Assembly: GCF_021462225.1 (NCBI RefSeq)
Contig: NC_061811.1
Coordinates: 3,617,163-3,681,162, forward strand
Reading direction: 5' to 3'
Length of the DNA stretch: 64,000 nt
DNA from: Girardinichthys multiradiatus
Taxonomy: Eukaryota; Chordata; Actinopteri; Cyprinodontiformes; Goodeidae
Shown in pieces: positions 1 to 12,760 of the stretch (positions are counted from its first letter, which is position 1; the number at the start of each line of letters is the position of its first letter). Position numbers and translations under genes: made by a program. The notes below the pieces were generated by a model. The model searched no databases. It was given only the letters and a program-made list of their open reading frames with translations, and was not told where the DNA came from.

Positions 1-22
1 ATCATCTTGGTAGACTTTTTAA

Positions 23-2152
<2,130 letters not shown>

Positions 2153-2393
2153 GAAACCCTTTCTGGACTTTTGTGCAAGCGTTACGCTCAAGTGGACAAA
2201 TCTAACTGGTCAGAACATGAATTACTGAGAAATCACTTGATACCCGGATATTTCATTTAGGATGTTGGGATTATAAGCTAAATCTGTTTGGTCAGATTTT
2301 AAACCTGGAATGACGAAAGAGACGGCGTTCCTGCACAGTGTGGAGAAGTCGGACATTTGATTTGAACATTTTCCAAGTCTGCATAAATGGTAA

Positions 2394-2399
2394 AATAAA
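2394..2399 (+). promoter_or_regulatory. Poly(A) signal of KDM1A
   Basis: A canonical AATAAA lies 242 bases after the KDM1A stop. A GT-rich stretch near 2444-2465 could be the downstream element. This implies a short 3' UTR of roughly 260 bases; a longer alternative UTR cannot be excluded. Confidence 0.7.
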
Positions 2400-2419
2400 A
2401 ATTAAGTATGGAAAAAGAG

Positions 2420-3780
2420 GATTAATTGTCTAAAATATGAAAAGGGGTTGTTTTTGTTGACTTGTATTCAGATGACGTATTTTTGGTTTGGTGCATCACG
2501 ACGGGAGTTTCTGCCTTTTTTAGCCTCTGGATCCGTTTACCTCATTGTTTTAAACCTGAGCCAAGAACTAGTCTGGGTTAGAATCAGAACAAAATTTCGA
2601 AACTTCTACTTTTTAAAAATTTTGTGAAACAAAAGTTTTATTTATCACAAACTATGATGTAAAGATATGTAGTGTGGGATAATCCAATCCAGACTTTTCT
2701 TGGTATTATAGGTTATAAATTGTGTAATAGCCCTTTATAACACTGCTGACTCTGAAGCTTCAACACTGTGTTATTCCAGGGGTTAAAAAAACTCAACTAG
2801 GTGAATGTTTTGTCCTAAATGTTATAAAAATGATGGAAAAAATCTAGAACATTTAGTCTGGAAAGGTGTGGAAGTGTTGTGATTATCCTGAAGACTCCCA
2901 GTTTATTGTATATTTATGAAAATCCAGCATAATTACATACATTAAAGCAGCAGAATGAGATTACTTCAGGTAAATCTGTTTATTTCTCTGACTTTCAACT
3001 TATGTAGGCTTTTTGACTCTTCACTAAGTTGAACTCTGAACCTAAAAGTGAGACTTTTCCTCTTGTTACACTAGTGGTTGAACTGTAGCCAGCATTTAAT
3101 CTGCTTCACTTAGGCTCTGTAGCGTAGAGGAGAAGTTTGTACTAAGAGCTGGAAAATGTGGTCTGGTTTAAAGAAATCTGATTTTTGTTGTTGCTTTTGA
3201 AAGTTTAGGGATCTTATTTGTTGAGAAGTATTGTTAAATGTTTTGTTAATAAAAGAGGACCGATGTTACGGCATGGCATTCTGGAATTTCTTCAGGATAA
3301 AACAGGATTTTAGAAGAACACCAGACTACTCGGAGCTGTGGTTTCAGAAGGGAAGGTTTTCAGTCCTTGAGTGTTCTCCTTCCTGCAGGTCTGCCCCAAT
3401 CCAAGCGACTGTGGTCAGTGAGGCTGCGAGGGTCAACTCAGGGTCCCTGGCAGTGTTTCTGCGATTAAACCAGTGGCCCCTGAGCTGCACTCTGAAGGCT
3501 CCATGGCCCCTCCTGTTTCGTCTCAGCGTTGCAGTTATTGCGGCCAGAGGAGATGTTTGATGTAACAGCAGTAATTTAAGATGAGGGTTTGGACCACACT
3601 ACTTGGATATTTTCATCTCCATGGTAAACTGTGTGTTGATGTTGATTCAAGAGGGTTATAATAACCTCTGGCAAACATCAGCATTGTGTGTGTTTTCTGT
3701 CATACATAGAAGAGAAAACATCTGATAGATCAAAGGTGCAAACACTTTTTGGAAATCATGTGAGAACTTCAGCAATATGC
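2420..3780. other. Intergenic AT-rich sequence, no feature recognised
   Basis: This lies between the KDM1A 3' end and the first downstream Tc1 relic. Open frames are short and resemble no family I know. No splice-flanked exon, RNA gene or repeat was recognised. Confidence 0.5.
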
Positions 3781-3789
3781 AATTAGTCA

Positions 3790-4540
3790 TATGACTGCAG
3801 TAGAAATGGAGTCCACCTGTGAGGAATTTAACTGCGGTCTATGTGCAGCTGCTCTGTTTCTGGACTCGGAGATTCTTTAGAGAACAAACAGCGTCATGAA
3901 GACCAAGAAACCCAGCAGACAGGTCAGGGAAGAAGTTGTGGAGAAGTTTAAAGCAGGGTTAGGTACTACAACAATATCCCAAGATTTGAACATTTCACAG
4001 AGGTCTGTTCAATCCATCATCTGAACATGCAGAGAGGATGGAGCATCTGCAGAGCTACCAAGATATGGACAGGCTGGACAAAGAGAGCATTAATCTGAGA
4101 AGCAGCCAAGAGGCCCGTGGTAACTCTGGAAGAGCTGAAGAGATCCACAGCTCAGGTGGGAGGGTCTGTTGTCTGAACAACAAATCGGTGTTTTATGGAA
4201 GAGCCACCCTGTTTGCAACAGATCCTGTGGAGACACAACAAAGAAGTAGAAGAAGGTGCTCTGCAGATGAGGCCAAACCTGAACTTTAAGGCCTAAGGGC
4301 GTAACTAACACCGCATAGCTCCTAACACACCATCCTCCTGGTAAAACATAGTGGTAGCAGCATCATGCTACCACTATCGTGCTTTTCTTCATCATAGACA
4401 GGAATGAGCCAAAACTTCAGTCTGTTGACGTGCAAAGCTGGTAGAGAGGCGTACCCCAAGGTGCTTCTACAAAAAGGTTTGACTCAGCGGGGCGGAATAT
4501 AAATGCATGCCACACTTTTCAGATTTTTCTTCGTTAACAT
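3790..4540 (+). mobile_element. Decayed Tc1-like transposon
   Basis: The N-terminal transposase helix-turn-helix is readable from ATG 3896 (Met-Lys-Thr-Lys ... [16 protein letters not shown] ... LNISQRSVQSII) and then hits a stop. The next stretch matches the second helix-turn-helix (REDGASAELPRYGQA). The 3' part is recognisable only in short pieces up to the terminal phrase 'atgcatgccacacttttc' near 4505. A mutation-generated palindrome sits at 4348-4377. Confidence 0.8.
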
Positions 4541-4559
4541 GGACAACAAGAATACTATA

Positions 4560-5170
4560 TTGAGCTTCTGCAGAAGATGAATCTGGTGCCTTTTTTCCTC
4601 AGACTCCTGATCTAATTCATGTGGACTCTTTGTCCTCTGCTCACCTGAGGACGGTTTGGAGGATTTTTATGGTTGACTTCACAGCACTAATTCAGGTCAG
4701 CCATCATTGCTGGCAAACGCTCCACAGTGCAAACAGGCACTGCTGGGTTGCTGCTGAACCACCCTACAGCTGAATATGGGTCAGAATAAACCTCTGACTC
4801 AGGCCCAGTTTAACCTCATTGGTAGAGAGTTAATGCAATGATTCTTTTAGGTTTTTATTTTAAGTCATATTTAAGACTTTGGAACCATTTTTTATCTTGT
4901 AATATTAATTATCTGAACTGAAATATTATCTGAAGATTATTTTCATGCCTTTATGATCAATATGGACTCATTTTCTTTCATTATGAACCAGTTTCATTAT
5001 AAGTTGACACCGCATCCTTTTTAAACTAAAACCAGATTACAGAGCTACGGTAACAGGAACCAGATATGAGAATGACATCAAACTCAGCTGTGTTCCAGTT
5101 TCAGCTATGGAAACCAGAGGCAGTTCATTGTCGTGTGCATTGACCAACTTAATTAGAGTTTACAGAAAGC
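4560..5170. other. Intergenic sequence, nothing recognised
   Basis: AT-rich sequence without a coherent reading frame or a repeat that I can name. Confidence 0.4.
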
Positions 5171-5172
5171 AA

Positions 5173-5345
5173 AGTGGTGCTGCGAGATGGTGCAGTAGCA
5201 CTGCTGCCTTGCAGGAAGAAGGTCCTGGGCTTGAATCCTGGCCTAGAGTCTTTCTGCATGGAGTTAGCATGTTCTCCTTGTGCATGCATGGGTTCTCTCT
5301 ATGTTCTTCGGCTTCCTTCCATAGTCTAAAAATATTACTGTTGTT
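5173..5345 (+). repeat. tRNA-derived SINE-like repeat, 5' half
   Basis: The sequence has a B-box-like GGGCTTGAATCC (about 5227-5238) followed by the dispersed-repeat body 'tttctgcatggagtt' and 'catgttctcc'. The same body occurs at about 9.0, 35.9, 36.4, 39.3, 39.7 and 62.3 kb. The copy stops where the LINE fragment begins, so the LINE inserted into it or truncated it. The exact SINE family name is not assigned. Confidence 0.65.
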
Positions 5346-5379
5346 CTTTCAACAATTTTCCTAATATACAACTACAATC

Positions 5380-6200
5380 AGGGAATATTACATATTTGGG
5401 CATTAATGTGTCTCCTAGATTGCCAGATTTAACAAAACTAAACCACATCCCGCTCCTAAAAAAAGCAGAAGATGATCTTGCTAGATGAAAATCTCTACCC
5501 ATATCACTCATGGGCAGGGTTGCTTTAATAAAAATGATGGTCTTGCCAAAAATCAATTACTTATTCTCAATGATTCCGAATAAACCATCATCTGACTGGT
5601 TTAGATCTCTGGACTCCTCCATCACTAAATTTCTCTGGAAAGACAAGCCCCCACGTATTAACCTAAAAACACTACAAAAGACCAAAGATAAAGGAGGACT
5701 AGATCTGCCTAACTTTCATCTTTACTTCTTAGCCAACAGGCTACATTACATCTCAAAATGGTTTAAATAGAGTCCTCTAGATGAACCCTGGCTAGACGTA
5801 GAACAGACATTATGCAATAATATAAAGATTTCCGATCTACCATTTATTAGCTCAAATATAAAACTTCAAAAGCCTCAACGTCAGCACCTCTCTGACAGCA
5901 TAGTGGGAATATCTAAAAATGACAGGGTCTTCACTAATCCCATGCAGACGTACACCCATCTGGAACAACCCTGACATCCTACAAAAAAATAATATGATAA
6001 AGTGAAGGAATTGAATACCTGGAACATCCCATTTAACAGATTAATTATACAATACGGGATGGTCAAGAATACATTTTTAGAATATCAACAAATTACATCT
6101 ATAATAAAAAAGAAATTTAGACTTAATAACGTTGGGTTACAAATGCCATCAAGTGAACTAGAGTTCCTAAAACTCAACCCCCCCAAAATGAATGTCTAAA
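5380..6200 (+). pseudogene. L1-like ORF2 fragment, post-RT region, broken
   Basis: The reading starts near 5380 with Asn-Ile-Thr-Tyr-Leu-Gly-Ile. A TGA replaces a Trp-type codon in the 'Ala-Arg-Trp-Lys' context near 5486, and the open part 5510-5770 ends in TAG after Tyr-Ile-Ser-Lys-Trp-Phe-Lys. More stops lie near 5970-6004. It belongs to the same element as the ORF at 6226-6777, to which it would have been joined. Confidence 0.75.
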
Positions 6201-6225
6201 ATATACAGGACACTGTCTAATATAG

Positions 6226-6777
6226 ATGAATCAAGAGGTGGACTTATCAGTTAACTTTGACCAAACATTCTGGTCTCAGATATGTTCCAGAACTTTTAAA
6301 CTGACGAGTAACCCTAGTTTGCAATTAATACAATATAAAATCCTTCATAGAGTATACTATACAGGTCAACGGATGTTCAGGATGGGCTTGGCACCTTCCA
6401 ATACTTGCTTACACTGTACAAGCAATATACCAGATAATTATATCCATGCACTATGGTTATGTACACCCGTTCAGAGGTTCTGGTGCCTGATATGTGAAGA
6501 CTTATCAAAGTGTCTGAGATATAATATTTCACCTTCCCCTTCAGTTTGCTTGTTGGGCAACTTAGATGATGTCACTATAGAGACAAATTCAGTTCACATG
6601 GTTTTCACTGCTATATGTATCGCTAACAAAACTATCCTCATGAACTGGAAAAATAAAAACCTTCTTAATATTAATCAGTACAGAAATTTTCTGTTGGATT
6701 ATATAAGCCTTGAGACAGCCTCTGCCTCCACGTCAGATCAATCTCTCTGGGCTCCTTTAATCGGCTCCATCACCTAG
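6226..6777 (+). pseudogene. L1-like ORF2 C-terminus with CCHC zinc knuckle
   Basis: An open stretch of 183 codons begins at an internal Met and is not a true gene start. Around codons 62-80 it has CLHCTSNIPDNYIHALWLC, a CX2C-X9-H-X4-C knuckle typical of the C-terminal domain of L1-type ORF2. The stretch WSQICSRTFKLTSNPSLQLI and the repeated Trp/Leu pattern fit L1/Tx1 ORF2 of fish. It is the real 3' end of the LINE ORF; the element is truncated upstream. Confidence 0.75.
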
Positions 6778-8640
6778 TGGGCGTGGGGCGTCCTCGGCTT
6801 CATCCTGTGGGGCATTGTGGTGGATTCGGGGGGGGGTGTCTGGGTTGGGGCATTTGGGGTGTCCCTGTGCTGGGATCGCCGGGGGGTCTGGTGCTGGGGG
6901 CTGTGGTCCCGACCGGGGTGGGGCTTTGGTGGCTCTTGGGGGGGACATCTGGTAGCTGCAGGCGATGCTTTTGGGGGGCCTGCGCCGATGGACATAGGTC
7001 ACTGGCCTGGTGCCCGTGCTGCTCCTGGGTGGGTCTGGGGGCTCGGGGTTCCTGGGGTGTATTGCCCCCCGGGCTGGGGTCCTGGCTGGGCCTTGGGGGT
7101 CTTGGGTCCTGGCAGGTATGTCGCTGGGGTTTCGGGCTGGTGCATGCCCGGGCGCCCGGCCCTAGCTCGGGGACCTTTGGTGTATCGGCGGGCATAAGGG
7201 CCTCCGAAACTTGGTTGGGGGGGTGCATTTACCTATCATGGCCTGGAGCTTGCATTTGGGTGGGCCTACCGTTTTGGGTCGGGTGCGGTTTGGTGGTGGC
7301 CTTGGTGTTGGAGTGGGATGTGTTTTGTTACCCTGCTTGCCTGGTCGTGGCTGCTGTCTGGTGCCGGGCTTCGGGGGCTGGGCACTCTGTTGGCTCTTCC
7401 CCTTGGATTCGGGGGTGGCTGGTCATGTGCCCTCCTTTGTGTGGCGTATTTTGGTTGCGCTGGGCTGGCTGGTCTGCTCCTTTGTTTGGAGTGGGGCCGC
7501 ATTCTTGGCCACTTCTGGCTGGGTCCTTTTTGTTGGGGGTCGGTGGCTACTTCGGGTGGCGGACTGGGTAACGGGGCTGGGGATCGGGGTCTGAGGGAGG
7601 ATATCCTAGTAGCCTAACCTAACCTCTGGTGCCTGCACTCACCTCTTAGGGTATAATTGCATGTAGACATTGAGGGTTCAGAGTGGTGGCGGGGTGGTAG
7701 CCGGGCTGGGGTCACCCGGGTCTGGGCAGTACCGGCGCTGTCTGCCTGCCCCTGCCCCAGGAGGGAAGGGGACCACCTCCTGGGTCCGGGGGCTGGTTGC
7801 CCCTAGGGGGTACCGGTGCCTGGACCTGGGAGTATAGAGTATGCATGGGTTATTGTGAGTGAGTGTATGACATCCATTGTTGTTTATCCTTACGTTGGGT
7901 GTGATTGATTTTATGTGTATGCATGAGGGTGGGACTGGGTGATTGTGACTGTGTGTGCCTGTTTTTTTAATTAATTAATTAATTAATTTTTTTTGCGACA
8001 GGTTGGGTCTTGGACTGCTCCCTCTCCTGGATCAGCTTCCTCCCCGCCACACCGCCTGCCGGTGGTTGGAGTCTCTGCCCGCTGGAGTACTTGTGGTTCT
8101 CGGTGTCCGCGGCCGGGTGCTTTGGTGTGTGCTGGCTCACTCCCGGTGGCTGCTTGCCGGGGCCTGGCCCCCTGGGCTCTGTCCGGCCTCTGCTTGGGGG
8201 GTGGTGTGTCCCGGGGTCTTGGGCCTCTGGGTCCATGGCTGGATCTGCTCAGGCATGGATGGCTGCCGGCGGGGCCTGTGGGCTCGTCGCTGAAGCTCTC
8301 TGGGGCTTCTGCACTGTCGCTGCTGGGTGGTTCCCCTGGGACTCTCTACTGCTCTTCTCTGGGGGGGTTACGGTAATCCCGGCGGTGGTTCTCCTGGGGT
8401 TCTTGTGCTCTGGGGGGCCTTTAGATGTCTGTGGCTCAGATCTCCTCAGTGTCCGTCCAGGGATCATGGGGCAGGCCTGTGGGTCCTCAAACTCGCTATT
8501 GCATATTTTTATGGAGAAACCTTGTATACAAAACGCGTCCACACTCATACTCACAGGTGTTAAGCTTCAGGTGTTGACAGATACACAGATGTTCTATGTT
8601 GGGCTGCACCTCTCAATAAGTACATTTTACATCCATAAAT
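6778..8640 (+). repeat. G-rich 3' UTR of the L1-like LINE
   Basis: Just after the ORF2 stop the composition changes abruptly to runs of 3-8 G alternating with T and C on the + strand, with few A. Many open frames on both strands here (up to 264 codons at 6777-7571) have biased Gly/Trp or Pro/Arg composition and are compositional artefacts. A (TTAA)n tract sits at about 7967-7985. Numerous GGG runs make G-quadruplex formation in the RNA plausible. Confidence 0.7.
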
Positions 8641-8999
8641 ACCATGTACTATTTTGTTAAAAAAAAAAAACAGCTGCAGATGTACAAGCAAGCAGGGTGT
8701 AATCTTGTTTTCTCTTCATCCTTCTTTCTCTCCTCCACTCTTTCCTCCCCTTTTCCCCCATCTCTTTCTTTTTTGAGCTTCTTTTTTCCTTTTTATTTCA
8801 GTCTCCGTGTCCGTAACAATTGAAATATTCCCAAAGAAGTTTATAATAAAGTTTCTTTTATAAATATCAAGCAGAGCTTTAAAGCATTAGCTGTGATGCT
8901 CTGCTTGTGAAAGTAAATCTGTTGGGCAATTTCTTGGCACTCAGACAACAATTCTGAGCGATACTCTGCCGGACAGGACACGTTAAAAAAAACAAAAAA

Positions 9000-9165
9000 A
9001 ACCCAACATAACTTACGTTAATAGGTCTCTCTAAAGTGCCCGTAGGCGTGAAAGGTTGTGTGAGTGTTTGCGCATGTTTGTCAGTCCTCTCTGTCTCTGT
9101 GTTGTCTTGTAATGGATCTCGCCTTCCGCCCAATGACTGCTGGAGATGGGCGCCAGCGGGTTTAG
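9000..9165 (+). repeat. SINE-like repeat, 3' part only
   Basis: It contains the shared body 'ggtctctctaaagtgcccg', the stretch with 'ctctgtgttgtcttgtaatgg' split by variants, and 'ccaatgactgctggagatgg'. It lacks the tRNA-like head and is the same family as the copies near 36.4 and 39.7 kb. Confidence 0.65.
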
Positions 9166-9399
9166 ACAATGGACGTATGGAAAAGGATCCTTACTTGAAA
9201 TTCTTTCCTTACATTAAGGTAAAAAACATGGTGACATCTGCAGCAGGGAAGAAACTGGCAAAAAAGGAATAAAATGTAACAAATACATCAGTCTGTATTT
9301 TTAAATATCTCTAAATAAATATGTTGAGACTTGTTCTCTGGTGCTTCGGCTGAGGTAAACTCCCTGAAGCAGCAGAGGTCTGCAGAAATACTCACACGG

Positions 9400-9790
9400 C
9401 TTGAACCTTCACATTTTGTCATGAGACTGGATGTTTGGCCCATTCTTTTTGCAGAACAGCTCAAGTTTGGTCAGACTGGATGGAGAACATCTGTGAACAT
9501 GAGTTTACAAGACTTTGCACTGATTCTCAGTTGATTTTAGGTCTTTACTTAGACTGGGCCATTCTACAACATGAAGATGTTTACTTCCAGGATTGTCCTG
9601 GATTTATCTCCATCCATCTTCCCATCAACTCTGACCAGTTTCCCTGTCCCCGCTGAAGAAAAGCATCCTTACAGCATGATGCTGTAAGGATGTTTCACCT
9701 GCAGGTGCTCCATCCTCTCTCCATGTTCAGACGATGGATTGAACAGAGCTCTGTGAGATGTTAAAAGCTTGGAATATTAAGAACCTAATC
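9400..9790 (-). mobile_element. Decayed Tc1-like transposon fragment
   Basis: Read on the minus strand it gives fragments of the Tc1 transposase region between the second helix-turn-helix and the catalytic core, with an internal deletion. The + strand carries 'ccatcttcccatcaactctg' and 'gctgaagaaaagcatcc', shared with the relics at 37.6, 43.2 and 47.2 kb. A 29-bp palindrome is present at 9664-9692. Confidence 0.75.
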
Positions 9791-10305
9791 CTCTAACAAA
9801 CCTCTGAGGAGCTCAGAGGGCAGGACACATTGCATGCAGACTCTGTGTTGATCTTCTACATAGCACTCAATAAAAACTCTGGTTTGCAGGTCGCAACGGT
9901 ACAAAATGTGAACCACTTCCCTCGGTATGGATCCTTGTGCAGACTCGGTACACAATGTACAGAAACAGGTTCCACAGCGAATCAGGGCTGGGTTTCCTCA
10001 GAGCGTGAGCAGGAGAAGATCATCTTGAAGTTTTGCAGCCTGTCACAAACTAGTGTAGCCATTTTTAAGAGAGCAATGTATGTGCTGACTGTACATTCCT
10101 TCAACGGCTTGTGGTTTTTCCTCTTTCAATCTGACAAATTTGCCTCGTTCTGCACGCCATCAGCTGTTGTTCTCCGTCTCCTTCTCACACACGTGTGCAT
10201 AAACGCTCTGAGGGCGTGCCAAGGTGAAATCACAACTAAGCAGAAAAAAAAAATCATAAAAAGAAGTGGACATAACACACAGACGTGTTGCAAACAGGTC
10301 GGTTT

Positions 10306-10311
10306 TTTATT
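10306..10311 (-). promoter_or_regulatory. Candidate distal poly(A) signal of LUZP1
   Basis: TTTATT on the + strand is AATAAA on the minus strand. It is followed in minus direction by a GT-rich stretch (about 10265-10300) resembling a downstream element. A second AATAAA on the minus strand lies at about 10521-10526. Both would fit a minus-strand transcript with a long 3' UTR. Confidence 0.45.
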
Positions 10312-11133
10312 TTTAGTGGAATACATATGGTCTGCTGTACAGCTGACACCTTTAAAGAGGCCTACATGCAGAGAGTGCCAGCCACAGTAAGGTTAAAACA
10401 TGCACAATGTTTGAATCTAAAACTGAGAGGGTGTAAAAAAATAAAAAGCATCCTGATACAGTCCACCTGACTTAACGTCACACTCAGATCCAATTCAGAG
10501 TTTGTCTTGTTCTGTTCAGAAGTTTATTAACACCTAGAAACTTTGTACTGGATGAGAGGAAGTGAGGCGGGATCCAGTTAAAAATATCATCCTTTAATTC
10601 TCATTTCTTGTTATTTTGTAAATTACATTTATATACATACATGTGTGGGAGGGCTGCATGCTTCATTCTTTGGCAGCACTTAGACAGAAAATGTAAAAAC
10701 CCTGAATTTATGAGGGACAACAGAGCAGATCTGAGGCTCAACTTTTAAACTGGTTAAAATAAAACGACTCTTGTTCCTAATAAACAAAATGACAGCAATG
10801 GCTCCTCCCTCTCTGATCCGTTGTGTTTATAATGTGCAGTCTGTTAGACAACCAGAACACAAGAAGGACTCTCCAGGAGTGTAATAGCAAAGATAAAGAC
10901 AAAAATACCTCCAAATAAAAGAGAAAAAATATCTTAAACTCAAGATGGACAAATATTTAATACAGTTCAACAATAAGGCCCACTTTACAAAATTACACAT
11001 TTCTCCTTAAATAAAATCTATCCAATATAGATTCAAAAATAACATATTTTGTTTAACAAAGAAATAAAAACAAACAGGAGCAGAGTGAGCATCCCCTTTA
11101 TAATCCAGCATTTTGGAGACAGATTATCCGTCA

Positions 11134-11526
11134 GAGGGTGGGTTTGGGGGGTTGATATGGGATGGGTGGAGGGTGGGTTTGGGGGGTTGATATGGGATGG
11201 GTGGAGGGTGGGTTTGGGGGGTTGATATGGGGCGGGTGGAGGGTGGGGTTGATATGGGGGGTTGATATGGGGCGGGTGGAGGGTGGGTTTGGGGGGTTGA
11301 TATGGGGCGGGTGGAGGGTGGGTTTGGGGGGTTGATATGGGGCGGGTGGGTTTGGGGGGTTGATATGGGGCGGGTGGAGGGTGGGTTTGGGGGGTTGATA
11401 TGGGGCGGGTGGGTTTGGGGGGTTGATATGGGGCGGGTGGAGGGTGGGTTTGGGGGGTTGATATGGGGCGGGTGGAGGGTGGGTTTGGGGGGTTGATATG
11501 GGGCGGGTGGAGGGTGGGTTTAGGCG
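11134..11526. repeat. G-rich minisatellite, about 12 units of 35 or 28 bp
   Basis: The unit contains GGGTTTGGGGGGTTGATATG followed by GGGCGGGTGGAGGGT. Full units are 35 bp, and shorter units lack 7 bp (GGAGGGT). Early units carry GGGATGGG and later ones GGGGCGGG, showing directional homogenisation. The motif TTGATATGG occurs about 12 times. On the minus strand, the presumed LUZP1 sense strand, the array is C-rich. Confidence 0.95.
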
Positions 11527-12359
11527 GTTAAATGTAAACTGTAAATACTGTGGAATGATTTTGGCACAAAGTTAAGAACACACATTATGACACAAATGTT
11601 TGATTATGATTTACACCGAGTTCTGCAGCAGTTCCCCTACTTTTATAACTCTGATATGGCGCATGGAAAATGCACAGCGTGTTTGGTTCCAGGTTCAATT
11701 GGGCTTTGACTTGAGCAGAACTCTAGGACTCAAAAGAAGAAACTCTTTCTGACTAAGGTGGAGTTAGTGCAGATTATAACTAATCTCAGTGTTTGTTGAG
11801 TCCGGCTTCTTCTGTCATTATATGGATATTATCCAAGCAGTCTATGTTTTCCAAACCCACCACCTACAACCTTAACTCTGTCTCCAAACATTTTAACAAC
11901 TGACATTAAGCCACCAGAACCTTGAAAACCCAAAACTACAACAATGGATCCAGATGATCCAATCAAAAACTGGAGCTTTCAAAAATGTCAGCATTATTCG
12001 ACTGCTTGATTTGAAAACTTAATGAGCAAAGTGACAGCTGGTCCTCATTGAGAGAAAAGGCGCTGTGGTGAAAGGTTTTCATGCATTCATCATCTGCATG
12101 AATGCATGATTTATTCTGGCCTTTAAATGATCCAATTGGACTGTATTTTTCCAGGAAGGAACGATGATACAACACATACCTGCATTGATTTCTTTTAAAG
12201 ATGAGAATCAGGAGAACAAGTTTGAATTTACTGGAGGATTTTCGGCAATCCGCACAGCTTCAAAATACACATACAAGCTCAAATATATACATTCACCCCA
12301 AAAAACATTTGTCTTATGTTTCTTAGCAAGTTGGAGAGAAACCAGAAGCTTTTTGTAGC

Positions 12360-12760
12360 CTTCAACAAGCGTCTGGCATCATTCTGGTTAATGTTTCCCC
12401 ACTCTACTGATCAGAAATGGTTTAAACTGGTACAGACTCAGAAGAAATGATGTTGGTTATGATGTTCAGGAACTAGCCAGGAATCATCAGGACCAGGACT
12501 CTTCCATGCCAGAAGCTTGATGATGTCTACAAATGGTGTCAAATTGCAACAAAATCAGATTTATCCAAATATTAGTTGGGGTGTTAATATATCTGAGCCT
12601 GTGTGAATAATTCTGACCCTCTCCTTAGATTTGAGAAAGTTCCCAATAAATTCAATGTCGTGCACCAAGCATTGATCATCCTTATTCCACCATGAGGTAG
12701 AACAGTTCAGACCAATCATTAAAATGAATTTTATAATGCCGATGATGAGCGAGGTGTTGG
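12360..12760. repeat. Possible old Tc1-type or other dispersed repeat
   Basis: The stretch 'agcgtctggcatcattctgg' followed by 'agaaatggttta' resembles a phrase seen in some fish Tc1-like elements. The rest has no readable transposase. Weak call, made from recognition only. Confidence 0.25.

Larger units (their letters stand above)
5350..8870 (+). mobile_element. 5'-truncated L1/Tx1-like LINE (C-terminal ORF2 plus long 3' UTR)
   Basis: The left 1.4 kb translates, with stops and frame breaks, into the C-terminal part of an L1-type ORF2: LGINVSPRL, then SLMGRVALIKMMVLPKINY, FLWKDKPPRI and [19 protein letters not shown]. Next comes a CCHC zinc-knuckle. The endonuclease and the catalytic RT motifs are missing, so this is a dead-on-arrival copy. 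The ORF2 stop at 6775-6777 is followed by an about 1.9-kb very G-rich 3' UTR, a pyrimidine-rich tract at 8710-8800 and an end near 'ataataaagtttctttt' (about 8845-8865). Both boundaries are approximate. Confidence 0.8.

Noticed and set aside
6777..7594. Long open frames on both strands, up to 264 codons, in the G-rich region
   Set aside because: Gly/Trp/Val-rich or Pro/Arg-rich products in several overlapping frames reflect base composition of the LINE 3' UTR; no domain, start context or conservation is visible.
11134..11526. Repeat array considered as a CRISPR-like array
   Set aside because: Units are tandem without unique spacers and the genome is a vertebrate; it is a minisatellite.
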